64,000 nucleotides of DNA, from NCBI RefSeq assembly GCF_003732275.1, contig NZ_MOBM01000012.1:620001-684000 (forward strand). The letters run 5' to 3'. The first letter of the stretch is position 1; each line of letters starts with the position of its first letter. The notes under the pieces are model-generated. The model searched no databases. It was not told the DNA's origin and saw only the letters and a program-made list of their open reading frames with translations. Positions 28,261-37,931 of this stretch are shown here, piece after piece. This DNA is from Pseudomonas frederiksbergensis. Its GTDB lineage: Bacteria > Pseudomonadota > Gammaproteobacteria > Pseudomonadales > Pseudomonadaceae. Position numbers and translations under genes: made by a program.

Positions 28261-29880
28261 ATGAGCCTGTCCCTCCTGAGCCGCTACGCCTTCTTTGCCG
28301 TGTGCGTGATATTCACCCTCGCCAGCCTGCCCTTTCTGGAGCACGACTGGCTCTGGCCGATCACCGCCGTCACCGGCGTCCTCAGCCTCGTAGGGCTGTT
28401 CGATCTGCTGCAAAGCCCACACGCCGTGCGCCGCAATTATCCGATCCTGGGCAATATTCGTTATCTGGTGGAGGGCATCCGCCCGGAAATCCGCCAGTAC
28501 CTGCTCGAATCCGACAGCGACGCCCTGCCTTTCTCCCGGGCCCAGCGCTCGCTGGTCTATTCACGAGCCAAGAATGAAAGTGCCGACAAACCCTTCGGCA
28601 CGCTGATCGACGTCTATCAGTCGGGCTTCGAATTCATCGGCCACTCCATGCGCCCGGCGCCGTTGAGCGACCCGAGCAGTTTCCGGGTGACGGTCGGCGG
28701 CCCGCAATGCACCCAGCCGTACTCGGCATCGGTGTTCAACATCTCAGCCATGAGCTTCGGCTCCCTCAGCGCCAACGCCATTCGCGCGTTGAACCAGGGC
28801 GCCAAACTCGGCAACTTCGCCCATGACACTGGTGAAGGCAGCATCAGCGCCTATCACCGGGAAAACGGCGGCGACCTGACCTGGGAACTGGGCAGCGGCT
28901 ACTTCGGCTGCCGCACTGCTGATGGTCGCTTTGACCCGGAACGCTTCGCCGCCCAAGCGCGGACCCCGCAAGTGCGGATGATTGAAATCAAAATGAGCCA
29001 AGGTGCCAAACCCGGCCACGGCGGCATTCTGCCCAAGCACAAGGTGACGCAGGAAATCGCCGAAACCCGCGGCATCCTGATGGGCCAAGACTGCATCTCG
29101 CCCTCGCGCCACAGCGCGTTTTCCACACCGATCGAACTGATGCACTTCATCGCGCAACTGCGTGAACTGTCCGGCGGCAAACCGGTGGGCTTCAAGTTTT
29201 GCCTGGGCCACCCGTGGGAATTCATGGGCATCGCCAAGGCCATGCTGGAAACCGGCATCCTCCCGGACTTCATCGTTGTCGACGGCAAGGAAGGTGGCAC
29301 CGGCGCCGCGCCTGTGGAGTTCACCGACCACATCGGCGTGCCAATGCGCGAAGGTCTGCTGTTCGTGCATAACACGCTGGTGGGCCTGAACCTGCGGGAC
29401 AAAATCAAGCTCGGCGCCAGCGGCAAGATCGTCAGCGCCTTCGACATCGCCAGCGTCCTGGCCATCGGTGCCGACTGGGCCAACTCGGCGCGCGGCTTCA
29501 TGTTCGCCATCGGCTGCATCCAGTCGCAAAGCTGCCACACCAACAAATGCCCGACCGGCGTCGCCACCCAGGACACCCTGCGCCAACGCGCCCTCGTGGT
29601 TCCGGACAAGGCCCAACGCGTGTTCAACTTCCACCGCAATACGCTCAAAGCCCTGGCCGAAATGCTTGCCGCCGCGGGCCTCGATCATCCTTCACAGCTG
29701 TCGGCCAAGCATCTGGTGCGACGCATGTCGGCGACCGAGATCAAGCTGTTCTCGCAGTTGCATGTATTCCTGAAACCGGGGGAATTGCTGACCGGTGAAG
29801 TGAATGGCGAGTTTTATTCGCGGATGTGGCAGATGGCGCGGGCGGATAGTTTTGAGCCTAATGAAGCGGCTGCTGCATAG
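28261..29880 (+). CDS. FMN-binding glutamate synthase family protein
   Basis: A 539-residue protein with two N-terminal hydrophobic segments (about residues 7-22 and 28-45) followed by a glutamate-synthase-like FMN barrel. Recognisable parts are FNISAMSFGSLSANAIRALNQGA, DTGEGSISAYH, EIKMSQGAKPGHGG, VDGKEGGTGAAP and the cysteine cluster GCIQSQSCHTNKCPTGVATQ of the 3Fe-4S site. It lacks the glutaminase domain of true glutamate synthase, as usual for this stand-alone family, whose physiological reaction is not settled. A family C repeat precedes it. Its last 23 bases overlap the 3' end of the convergent glycosyltransferase gene. Confidence 0.92.
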   Translation: MSLSLLSRYAFFAVCVIFTLASLPFLEHDWLWPITAVTGVLSLVGLFDLLQSPHAVRRNYPILGNIRYLVEGIRPEIRQYLLESDSDALPFSRAQRSLVYSRAKNESADKPFGTLIDVYQSGFEFIGHSMRPAPLSDPSSFRVTVGGPQCTQPYSASVFNISAMSFGSLSANAIRALNQGAKLGNFAHDTGEGSISAYHRENGGDLTWELGSGYFGCRTADGRFDPERFAAQARTPQVRMIEIKMSQGAKPGHGGILPKHKVTQEIAETRGILMGQDCISPSRHSAFSTPIELMHFIAQLRELSGGKPVGFKFCLGHPWEFMGIAKAMLETGILPDFIVVDGKEGGTGAAPVEFTDHIGVPMREGLLFVHNTLVGLNLRDKIKLGASGKIVSAFDIASVLAIGADWANSARGFMFAIGCIQSQSCHTNKCPTGVATQDTLRQRALVVPDKAQRVFNFHRNTLKALAEMLAAAGLDHPSQLSAKHLVRRMSATEIKLFSQLHVFLKPGELLTGEVNGEFYSRMWQMARADSFEPNEAAAA

Positions 29881-31462
29881 GCCGTGTTTGCGCGCCAACC
29901 TCCGGGGTTGGCGCTTCCCCCCGGATGAACAAACGGGCTTCGCTGTCCCCTTCCTTTAGCATCTGCACCTGTTTCCAGTGTTTGGGAAACAATGCGTCAT
30001 GTTCAGGACGGGCGTAGCCCGTTACCCACCAGATCCGCCTGGCATTCAGTTTCAAGGTTGAAAAATCGTCGAAGAGAATCGAACGCAAATCACGGGGAAT
30101 GAGTGCCCAACCACCGTATTCGGCGGTTCCCCAAAGGGTGCCTGTCGGTGGTTTAAAGACGTATAACTTTGGCTGAACGCCTGTCGAGTTGTAGTACGTG
30201 AACGGCAAGTACCAATACAGGTTATCCACGATGATTTCGTCCCCCGGACGGACTTCGCGACCAAGACCTGCGACCACGGCGTCCAGTCTTGCGTCCTTAC
30301 GAATGCTTGTCCCGTTCATCTCATCCGTTTGCGCGTAGACCGCCGAAAGCCCGTGTACTTCTGCCAATAAAACCAAAGCCATGGCGACAGCGGCAAGAAC
30401 GGCGTGGCGCTGGCTCCATGCGTCCAGCGCGAGCGCAACGATAAGGGGCAACGCGGCGGCCGCGAACACCAGGTATCTGGCATTGAAAACCGGCACGATC
30501 AGCGACACCAGAAAAACGCTCAGCACCGGCACAAAGAAATAGCCCACCAGCAAGACGCTGAAAGGTCGCTCATGGCGTGCCTTGAGCAGCACCGCGGCGG
30601 CACAAACAACGATCAACGCCGAGGGCAACACCCGCCATAAGGATGAATGACTGGTCGAATCCCCCATCATCACCAGTTGCCAAACAAAGGTCAGCACTGT
30701 TTGCCAGGTGAGCGGCGGTATCCACTCGAGCCCGTCCATTCGCAGCAATTGATCGATGAAATGAGGTATCCACGGCAGGTACAACACAACGATTGCGCTG
30801 TTGGCCAAGACCCACACACGAATCGATATCGCCGTGGACCGACCTTCATCTCGCACTCGCCACCCACAAAGCCAATGCACCAAAACGCACAGCGCGGCGA
30901 AGTAATGCGTGTAGAAAGCAGCCGTCATCAGCAGCACGTAAAAAACCGGATGACGCTTTTGATCCGGTACCTTGATCCAGCAGACCAGCGCCACGGTCGC
31001 GCCCATCAGCCAGAAGCCGAGCAAGGTGTACATTCGCACTTCCTGGCTGTAACGCACCGATATCGGTAGCAATGCCAACAACACTGCCGCTATCCAGGTC
31101 GCCTTTCGCGTCGTCACCAGACTCATCAATTTAATGCACAGCAACAGCGTGCCGACATCGGCCAGTGTACTCAGGGATCGCGCAGCCAACACGCCATTGC
31201 CGAACAGCAACATCCAGAAATGCAGCAAGACGTAGTAAAGCGGCGGATGAACATCCCGAGCTGTCGTGGCCCAGATATACGCTGGCGAGCCCTCGGCCAG
31301 CAGCAGGCTGTAGGCTTCGTCGTACCAGATGACCGGCACGGTGATGGAGTGAAACCTTGCGAACAACGCGATGGCTATCACCGCCACCAGACCCGCCCTG
31401 TCGGCCATCCGGGATGGAAAACTTTCGGGAGGGATCGAAGAGGTAATCACCAGGCTCACCAC
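29858..31462 (-). CDS. GT39-like membrane glycosyltransferase
   Basis: A polytopic 534-residue protein with roughly ten membrane spans and the family motif near the first periplasmic loop, WYDEAYSLLLAEGSP, followed by RDVHPPLYYVLLHFW. These are the acidic DE and HPPLY features of PMT/ArnT-like (GT39) enzymes, which use polyprenyl-phosphate sugars as donors. It begins with GTG codons overlapping the stop of the GtrII-like gene. An alternative ATG at 31411 would start just before the first span. With gtrB and the GtrII-like gene it forms a three-gene operon probably acting on lipopolysaccharide. Confidence 0.83.
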   Translation of the reverse strand: MVSLVITSSIPPESFPSRMADRAGLVAVIAIALFARFHSITVPVIWYDEAYSLLLAEGSPAYIWATTARDVHPPLYYVLLHFWMLLFGNGVLAARSLSTLADVGTLLLCIKLMSLVTTRKATWIAAVLLALLPISVRYSQEVRMYTLLGFWLMGATVALVCWIKVPDQKRHPVFYVLLMTAAFYTHYFAALCVLVHWLCGWRVRDEGRSTAISIRVWVLANSAIVVLYLPWIPHFIDQLLRMDGLEWIPPLTWQTVLTFVWQLVMMGDSTSHSSLWRVLPSALIVVCAAAVLLKARHERPFSVLLVGYFFVPVLSVFLVSLIVPVFNARYLVFAAAALPLIVALALDAWSQRHAVLAAVAMALVLLAEVHGLSAVYAQTDEMNGTSIRKDARLDAVVAGLGREVRPGDEIIVDNLYWYLPFTYYNSTGVQPKLYVFKPPTGTLWGTAEYGGWALIPRDLRSILFDDFSTLKLNARRIWWVTGYARPEHDALFPKHWKQVQMLKEGDSEARLFIRGEAPTPEVGAQTRPMQQPLH

Positions 31463-32964
31463 TGCAGCGTGGTGATCGGGGTCGGCTCTTTCATGACGAT
31501 GAAACCGTAATCGCCCAGCAGATAGAGGCGGTAGAACTTGCTCTCCACCAGCGGCGGATAACCCTGGTAACCCATCAGGGTCGCGTTACGCCGCTCCCTC
31601 TCCACCTCCACGTTGGTGATGCCCGCCTTCGGCAGGTTTTCGGCCAGCATGAAGAAGTTGATGTTCAGCAGATAATGCAAGACCGGCATTTGCTTGAACG
31701 AGCCCGCAGCCCCCACCAGCCAGTGATCGGAATAACTCACCGCCAGGTAAATGCGCTTGGCCTCGTGCAGTTGCCGATGGGCCGCAATGTCATGCCCCAA
31801 GGAAAACAATGCGCTGGACGCAAAGGTGTTCTGCACCGTCAGCACGCGGCCATAGGCGTAGGACAACGAAAGCATGGCCAGCAGAGGCACCGCCAACAGC
31901 AGCGGCAGGCGCTCATGAATCGACGCCAGCGCCAGATGGCTCAAATAGAACAACAGCACCAGCAACACCGCGAAACCCATCAAGGTTCTGGCGCCTTCAT
32001 TGAAGTCGCGAAAAAACAGCGCGGCTCCCGACACCAGCAAGGTCACGACCGGCAGCGTCAGCACGCACACCAGGCCCATCACGATTTTTCTCAGCCCGGT
32101 GTCGTGGCGTTCAATCACGTTCCGGGCTAACTGTGCGCCACCCACAAGGGCACACAACAGCAGCACGGCAAACACCCAAGTGAATCCACCGTGAAACAGC
32201 AGCGCGACTTTTTCCAGCACCCGGCCGATGTTGATTTCAAGTTGCAGCAAAGGCTCCGCTGCCCAGTTCAGCAATAAGGCGCGATCGTGATTCATGTACG
32301 GATACGCCGTAACGCTATAGATCAGCCCCCCAAGCCCCACCTGCGCGAGTTTCCAGCCGATCAATTCGTACCACTGCCGCCAGGCCCACTTGTCATTCGC
32401 GCCCCTGAGCAGTTCCAGGCAACACAGGCCCACAAACACATTCAGGCTCAACTGATAGAGCCCCAGCGCCAGCGCAATCAGAAAGGCCGGCACCAGCCAT
32501 TGCAGAATGCGCGAGGGATGACGAAAAGTGATCGCGTAGATCACGGCCACCAGACTCAACGCGTTGGCCGGCCCGTCGTATTGATAAGACAAATTCTGCA
32601 AAAAAAACGGGTTGTACCAGAGCGGTAACAGCACCAGGCAGCGAGATATCGTCGGCTGCGGGTAGTAATGGAATGTCAGGCTGGTCAACGCCGAGGCCAT
32701 GGCGAGCGTGGCGATCAACAGCGGCAATGGAAAGATGTTCGGCGCGGCATTGCTGAAGGTCAGCAGGTTGTAGAACAGCTCGGTGAATAACCGACCCTGC
32801 CCCGCCCAGGCAGTACCCGCCGATAGCGAGCGCCAGTTGTCATCGATGTAGGGATAGTCCGCGAGGATCAGCGGAATGACATAAATCAGGGTCGCAATCA
32901 GGAAAAACCGCCAGACCCGATGGCGCCCGAGTTCTCTGCTGAAAAAGTCGCTCAGTCTGCCCAT
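31456..32964 (-). CDS. GtrII-like membrane glucosyltransferase
   Basis: A 502-residue protein with about ten membrane spans. The first span is followed by DYPYIDDNWRSLSAGTAWAGQGR, which carries the DDNWR acidic loop typical of the GtrII (Glucos_trans_II) family. These enzymes transfer glucose from undecaprenyl-phosphate to O-antigen in the periplasm. The start at 32964 follows the gtrB stop by one base; an in-frame ATG at 33060 would overlap gtrB by about 95 bases and was not used. No GtrA-type flippase gene is seen next to it. Confidence 0.86.
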   Translation of the reverse strand: MGRLSDFFSRELGRHRVWRFFLIATLIYVIPLILADYPYIDDNWRSLSAGTAWAGQGRLFTELFYNLLTFSNAAPNIFPLPLLIATLAMASALTSLTFHYYPQPTISRCLVLLPLWYNPFFLQNLSYQYDGPANALSLVAVIYAITFRHPSRILQWLVPAFLIALALGLYQLSLNVFVGLCCLELLRGANDKWAWRQWYELIGWKLAQVGLGGLIYSVTAYPYMNHDRALLLNWAAEPLLQLEINIGRVLEKVALLFHGGFTWVFAVLLLCALVGGAQLARNVIERHDTGLRKIVMGLVCVLTLPVVTLLVSGAALFFRDFNEGARTLMGFAVLLVLLFYLSHLALASIHERLPLLLAVPLLAMLSLSYAYGRVLTVQNTFASSALFSLGHDIAAHRQLHEAKRIYLAVSYSDHWLVGAAGSFKQMPVLHYLLNINFFMLAENLPKAGITNVEVERERRNATLMGYQGYPPLVESKFYRLYLLGDYGFIVMKEPTPITTLQW

Positions 32965-32965
32965 G

Positions 32966-33907
32966 CTAAAGCCCGACCCGGTCTTTGCCGCCAATGACGT
33001 CTTTGACCACATAACGGGGCCGGTGCTTGGCTTCGATATAGATACGGCCGATGTACTCACCGAGGATGCCGATGCCGATCAATTGGACACCGCCAAGAAA
33101 CAGAATGGCCGTCATCAGCGAGGGGTAACCGGGGACGCTGTTGCCGAAGAAAATCTTGTCCAGCACCATGTACACCGCATACAGCACCGCAAAGATCGAA
33201 ATGCCGCCACCGATGTAAGTCCACAACCGCAATGGCACAGTGCTGAACGAGGTAATGCCTTCCAGCGCCAGGTTCCACAGTTTCCAGCCATTGAACTTGC
33301 TGCTTCCTGCCACTCGCCGGGCCCGCTCGTACTCCACCACCGCCGTGGTGAACCCGGCCCAGGAGAGAACGCCTTTCATGAACAACTGATGCTCGGGAAG
33401 CGCACGAATCACATTGACCACCTTGCGGTCCATGAGCCGGAAATCCCCGACGTTTTCTTCGATCCGGGTGTAGGAAATTCTGTTCAGCAAATGATAGAAG
33501 AGCGATGCGCTGTGGCGTTTCAAATAAGTATCAGTGTCACGATTTCGGCGTTTGGCGAGCACCACGTCGGCGCCCTTTTGCCACTCGGCAATCAACCGCG
33601 GGATGACGCTGATCGGATCCTGCAGGTCCACGTCCATGGGGATCACTGCATCGCCGGTGGCATATTCCAGCCCGGCAAATAACGCCGGTTCCTTGCCGAA
33701 GTTGCGCGAGAAGTTGATCAGCAATACCTGTTCATCGACCTGTGCCAGCGCCTTGGCCTGCTCAGCTGTCTGGTCGGTACTGCCGTCGTTGATGAACACG
33801 ATCTCGACCTCACACGGGTCAAGTTTCAATTCGCGACGCACCGCCTGATAAAACAGGTGGATCGCCTGCTCTTCATTGAATACCGGGACAATCAGCGAAA
33901 CTTTCAC
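32966..33907 (-). CDS. gtrB: Bactoprenol glucosyltransferase GtrB-like (GT2)
   Basis: A 313-residue GT2 enzyme that would make undecaprenyl-phosphate glucose on the inner face of the membrane. The N-terminal GT-A domain opens [22 protein letters not shown] and has the DxD-type metal site in PMDVDLQDP. Two C-terminal membrane spans (around [20 protein letters not shown] and the [14 protein letters not shown] region) end with [15 protein letters not shown], as in GtrB. It is the first gene of the three-gene glycosylation operon and feeds donor to the two membrane transferases downstream. Confidence 0.92.
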   Translation of the reverse strand: MKVSLIVPVFNEEQAIHLFYQAVRRELKLDPCEVEIVFINDGSTDQTAEQAKALAQVDEQVLLINFSRNFGKEPALFAGLEYATGDAVIPMDVDLQDPISVIPRLIAEWQKGADVVLAKRRNRDTDTYLKRHSASLFYHLLNRISYTRIEENVGDFRLMDRKVVNVIRALPEHQLFMKGVLSWAGFTTAVVEYERARRVAGSSKFNGWKLWNLALEGITSFSTVPLRLWTYIGGGISIFAVLYAVYMVLDKIFFGNSVPGYPSLMTAILFLGGVQLIGIGILGEYIGRIYIEAKHRPRYVVKDVIGGKDRVGL

Positions 33908-34136
33908 GTTTCACACTCCTGAAAATCGAAGTGTAGATGTTCGACAGACGCCCATCAGGGGCCGTTCTGGTGCGCGAACTGCCCGGCAGACCGACGGACA
34001 TGGGCTCAATTCGTTCGCTATAGGCAGCTGAGACATTCGGTAATATCCAGCCTTTTGCAATTACCCGCGAATCACGCCACCCTGCGCGCCGCACCGCTCG
34101 CTCCTACCCGACAACCCCGTTCAAGAGCTCGCCGTC

Positions 34137-35261
34137 ATGACGTTTGAACGCGATCACCGAATCGACTTTTTTCGTGGCCTGGCCCTGATCTTCATCTTCT
34201 GGGATCACGTGCCGCAAAACCCGCTCGCGCAGTTCACGGTGCGCAATTTCGGTTTCAGCGATGCTGCGGAGATTTTCGTGTTCCTGGCCGGGTACGCGGC
34301 CGTGCTGGCCTACGGCAAAATCGCCCGGCGCGACGGCTTCATGGTCGCCACGGTGAAAATCCTGCGACGCGCCTGGGTGCTTTATGTGGTGCATATCTTT
34401 TTGCTGGCGCTGCTGATGGGCATCGTGTTTTTCGCCAACAGCCACGTGGAAACACGTGATCTGGTGCAGGAAATGGGCTTGCAGTATTTCCTCAGCAATC
34501 CGCAGCAGGCGTTGATGGATGAGTTGTTGCTGCGCTTCAAGCCGAACCTGATGGACCCGTTGCCGCTGTATATTTTTTTGCTGCTCGGCCTGCCGCTGGT
34601 GCTACCGATGCTGCTGCGCAAGGCTGAATACGTGGTGGGGTTGTCGGTGGTCTTGTACCTGCTGGCGCCATGGCTCCAGTGGAACCTGGCGGGCACCGAC
34701 GGTGGCGTGTGGTTTTTCAATCCGATGGCCTGGCAGCTGCTGTTTATTCTCGGTGGCGCGGCGGCGATTCACGGGCAAAGGCCTCGGGTGCCGCAACCTC
34801 GACCGCTGACTCGGCAGCCGGTTTTTATCGTAGCGCTGACCTATTTGCTGCTGACCGGGCTGATCGCAGCGTCGTGGAAATGGCCCACCGTGCATGACGC
34901 CTTCATGCCCCAACGGCTCGGCGAATGGCTCTATCCGATCAGCAAGACCAACCTCTCGCCGGCGCGCCTGCTGCACTTCCTCGCCCTCGCCTACGTCACC
35001 GCCAGGTTGTTGCCGGACACGGGCTGGACGCAGCATTGGCTGGCGCAACAAAGCTGTCGCATGGGCCGTTATTCGTTGGAAGTGTTCTGCTTTGGCGTGT
35101 TGCTCGCGCCATTGGCAGACATGCTCAACGCCTTGGGCGGGAACACACTGGCAATGCAGATATTCAGTGCATTGCTGGGAGTCGGGTTGATGGCGTTGCT
35201 GGGCGCCTGGCTGGATTTCAACAAGCGATTGAATCGGCCGATTGTGGTGACGGCTGCTTAA
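34137..35261 (+). CDS. opgC: OpgC-family membrane acyltransferase
   Basis: A 374-residue protein with about ten membrane spans. The start ERDHRIDFFRGLALIFIFWDHVPQNP and the following SDAAEIFVFLAGYAAVLAYGK are the hallmarks of OpgC, which adds succinyl groups to osmoregulated periplasmic glucans. The related acyltransferase-3 family remains possible. It is divergent from the glycosylation operon across a 229-base gap in which I see no strong motif, and is followed by family C repeats and a terminator shared with the convergent permease gene. Confidence 0.85.
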   Translation: MTFERDHRIDFFRGLALIFIFWDHVPQNPLAQFTVRNFGFSDAAEIFVFLAGYAAVLAYGKIARRDGFMVATVKILRRAWVLYVVHIFLLALLMGIVFFANSHVETRDLVQEMGLQYFLSNPQQALMDELLLRFKPNLMDPLPLYIFLLLGLPLVLPMLLRKAEYVVGLSVVLYLLAPWLQWNLAGTDGGVWFFNPMAWQLLFILGGAAAIHGQRPRVPQPRPLTRQPVFIVALTYLLLTGLIAASWKWPTVHDAFMPQRLGEWLYPISKTNLSPARLLHFLALAYVTARLLPDTGWTQHWLAQQSCRMGRYSLEVFCFGVLLAPLADMLNALGGNTLAMQIFSALLGVGLMALLGAWLDFNKRLNRPIVVTAA

Positions 35262-35381
35262 GATCAAAAGATCGCAGCCTTCGGCAGCTCCTACACTGAC
35301 CGCGTTCTCCCGATTATTCGCGCACATATGCCGAACGCGCTCTCCCGTAGGAGCTGCCGAAGGCTGCGATCTTTTGATCTT
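35260..35381. repeat. REP doublet, family C
   Basis: AAGATCAAAAGATCGCAGCC at 35260, running to CAGCTCCTAC, faces GTAGGAGCTGCCGAAGGCTG ending GATCTTTTGATCTT, immediately after the opgC stop. Confidence 0.9.
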
Positions 35382-35390
35382 CCATAACGC

Positions 35391-35421
35391 AAAAGCCCCG
35401 ATCATCCAGACCGGGGCCTTT
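35391..35421. terminator. Bidirectional terminator between opgC and the permease pseudogene
   Basis: AAAAGCCCCG and CCGGGGCCTTT form a GC-rich stem around a loop of about ten bases, with A-run and T-run flanks that serve transcripts from either side. Its position, 20 bases from the permease stop, suggests it chiefly ends that transcript. Confidence 0.78.
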
Positions 35422-35440
35422 GCGTTTCTGGCGTTACGAC

Positions 35441-36861
35441 TTACGAAGCCGAACGCACCGCACCTTGCGACACATTGGTCGGTTGCAGCTTGAACACGTA
35501 GAACAACACCGTCAGCAGCACCAGGAAAGCAGGCCCGACGTACAGTGCCACGCGAGTGTCCGGGAAGTACGCCATCAGGCCGACCACCAGCACCAAAAAG
35601 GCCAGCGCCAGGTAAGAGCTGACCGGGTACAGCCACATGCGGTATTTCAGGCCGGCACGTTCACTGCGCTCAGGCCTTTGCGGAACTTGAGCTGTGCCAG
35701 CAGGATCATCACCCAGGTCCAGATCGCGCCGAAGGTGGCAATCGCGGTGACCCAGACGAAGACCTTCTCCGGCACCAGATAGTTAAGCAACACGCCCAGC
35801 AGCAAGGCACCGATCGACAGCAGCAGCGCACGGCGGGGCACGCCGTTGTTCGAGGTCTTGGCGAAACCGGCCGGGGCCTGGCCGTTCTGCGCCAGGCTGT
35901 AGAGCATGCGCCCGGTGCTGAAGATGCCGCCGTTGCAGGACGACAGCGCAGCGGTAATCACCACGAAGTTGATGATGCCGGCGGCAGTCTTGATGCCCAG
36001 ACGCTCGAAGGTCATCACGAACGGGCTGCCCTGGGTGCCGATTTCGTTCCACGGGTAGATCGACAGGATCACGAACAGCGCGCCGACGTAGAACAGCAGA
36101 ATCCGCCAGAACACCGAGCCGATCGCATTGGGGATGGTCTTCTGCGGGTTCTTGGCTTCACCGGCGGTCAGGCCGATCATCTCGACGCCGAGGTAAGCGA
36201 ACATCACCATTTGCAGAGACATCAACACGCCTTGCACGCCATTGGGCATGAAGCCGCCGTGGGCCCAGAGATTGGAAATCCCCAGCGCCACACCGTCGTT
36301 ACCGAAACCGAATGCGATCACGCCGATGCCGCCGACCACCATCGCAATGATGGTGACGATCTTGATCAGGGCGAACCAGAATTCGAACTCACCGAAAGCT
36401 TTCACTGCGATCAAGTTGATCGAGCCCATGCTTATCAACGCCGCCAGTGCCCAGATCCAGCGCGGCACGTCGGGGAACCAGACGCCCATGTACACCGCCA
36501 CCGCGGTGATTTCAGCGACGCAGGTCACCAGCCACAGGAACCAGTAGTTCCAGCCGGTCAGAAAGCCTGCCAATGGGCCGAGGTAGTCTTGCGCATAACG
36601 GCTGAACGAGCCGGCGACCGGGTTGTGAACGGCCATCTCGCCGAGGGCGCGCATGATCACCAGGATCGCCAGACCGCCAATGATGTAGGAGAGCATGATG
36701 GCCGGGCCGGCCATTTCGATGGCCTTGGCCGAACCCAGGAACAGGCCGACGCCGATACAGGCACCGAGCGCCATCAACCGAATATGCCGTTCGCCGAGTT
36801 CGCGTTTAAGCGGGCCGCCCTGAGCGGTCTCGCCGTGAGGCAGGTGATTGCCGACTGGCAT
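35441..36861 (-). pseudogene. proY: ProY-type amino-acid permease, frameshifted near the C-terminus
   Basis: The first 385 or so residues read as an intact APC/AAT-family permease close to ProY: RHIRLMALGACIGVGLFLGSA, MRALGEMAVHNP, LTGWNYWFLW, ITAGEAKNP-like LTAGEAKNPQKTIP. After FRKGLS the frame turns to AVNVPA and stops at 35647. The continuation SERAGLKYRMWLYPVSS and the last two spans are intact in the next frame and end at 35441. One missing base near 35663-35669 explains both. Repaired, the protein would have 473 residues, the normal length. As it stands the last two membrane spans are lost. A sequencing error is possible. Confidence 0.88.
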
Positions 36862-36965
36862 AGGTACAACCTCGTCTTGTTATTGGATGTGACCACCGAG
36901 TGTCGAAGCACCGACCGATATGCCAGCGCTTCTGCGAAACCGGGCCTGCTTCATGGGCAGACACG

Positions 36966-36990
36966 TCTTGCAGGACCAAAACCTGCAAGA
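36966..36990 (-). promoter_or_regulatory. Perfect inverted repeat in the permease leader
   Basis: TCTTGCAGG and CCTGCAAGA, nine bases each, flank the seven-base loop ACCAAAA about 105 bases upstream of the permease start. It could be an operator or an mRNA hairpin. The remaining upstream stretch, 36991-37229, holds no feature I can name. Confidence 0.5.
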
Positions 36991-37229
36991 TCAGCGGGTA
37001 TGCAGTATAAAAAGCTTCAAGCAGGGTTTTTCACTCTATAAACCACAACATTCAGCCATAACTCTCGGCAAAAGCCCGGTTTTCGGAGTGGCATTAACTG
37101 GCTTTCGTAGGATTATTCACCGCCGAAACGGCGCCGGGCATTGCACGGCAATAGGGCATCGTCATGCCTCTACCTAGGCAGCATTGACCTCTTTGATGCA
37201 TCTAGCTCGGCCGTTACAGACGCCCCCCC

Positions 37230-37363
37230 TGTGGCGAGGGAGCTTGCTCCCGCTCGGCTGCGCAGCAGTCGCAACCCCAACACACCAGTTTTATCTGGCA
37301 GATCACGATTGCAGGGAGTGGGGCCGCTTCGCCGCCCAGCGGGAGCAAGCTCCCTCGCCACAA
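37230..37363. repeat. REP doublet, family A, left of the RAYT gene
   Basis: TGTGGCGAGGGAGCTTGCTC at 37230 and its complement ending at 37363 face each other, with CGGCTGCGCAGCAG and CCGCTTCGCCGCC inner arms. It is almost the same as the doublet at 37932-38066 on the other side of the transposase gene. Confidence 0.92.
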
Positions 37364-37474
37364 AAGCGCCTGGATCCTTCATGGATTTCGGAAATTTCAG
37401 TCAGAAGTTGCAGCTTCAGCTGAATAAATAGGGAGCTAAGGTCAAATGAGGATCACTACAAAAGGACGCAAGGA

Positions 37475-37928
37475 ATGCATCCACATCCCAATTCCCATTT
37501 GCTACGCCATGGACGCTGTTCAGAACAGGGGCGGGCCTATCTCATCACTGCGGTTGTGCATCAACGCCGCCAAATATTCACTGATTGGCGGTTGGGGCGC
37601 CTGTTAGTCGCCGAGTTCAAGCGAGCCCACGACCAAAAGTGGGTCAACTCAATAGCTTGGGTCGTCATGCCAGATCACTTCCATTGGTTGGTACAACTCG
37701 AACAACACTCCCTGGCTCAACTCATGCAAGCCACCAAGTCGCACCCTCACCATCAACCGAGCGTCAAGCAATGAAGGGGCTTTCTGGCAGACCGGCTATC
37801 ACGATCGGGCAATACGCGATGGCGAAGAGCTTCTGCCTTTTGCTCGTTACATTGTTGCCAATCCGTTACGGGCAGGATTGGTGGAAAAAATTGGCGATTA
37901 CCCGCTGTGGGATGCCTGCTGGCTTTGA
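37475..37928 (+). pseudogene. REP-associated tyrosine transposase (RAYT), frameshifted
   Basis: The first 89 or so residues read as a RAYT: RAYLITAVVHQRRQIFTDWR and the HUH-type motif MPDHFHWLVQ. After LMQATKS the frame breaks and stops near 37774. The rest of the protein lies in another frame: TLTINRASSNEGAFWQTGYHDRAIRDGEE, then the catalytic-Tyr region ARYIVANPLRAGLVEKIGDYPLWDACW, ending at 37926-37928. A two-base loss or one-base gain near 37740-37752 accounts for it. Restored length would be about 150 residues, normal for the family. AGGA stands eight bases before the ATG. Family A REP doublets lie on both sides, as expected for the REPs a RAYT mobilises. Confidence 0.88.
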
Positions 37929-37931
37929 ACC

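Noticed and set aside
35435..35638. A separate 65-residue membrane protein gene after the permease
   Set aside because: Its sequence is the C-terminal two spans of the same permease displaced by one base; upstream coding continues in its frame without a start signal.
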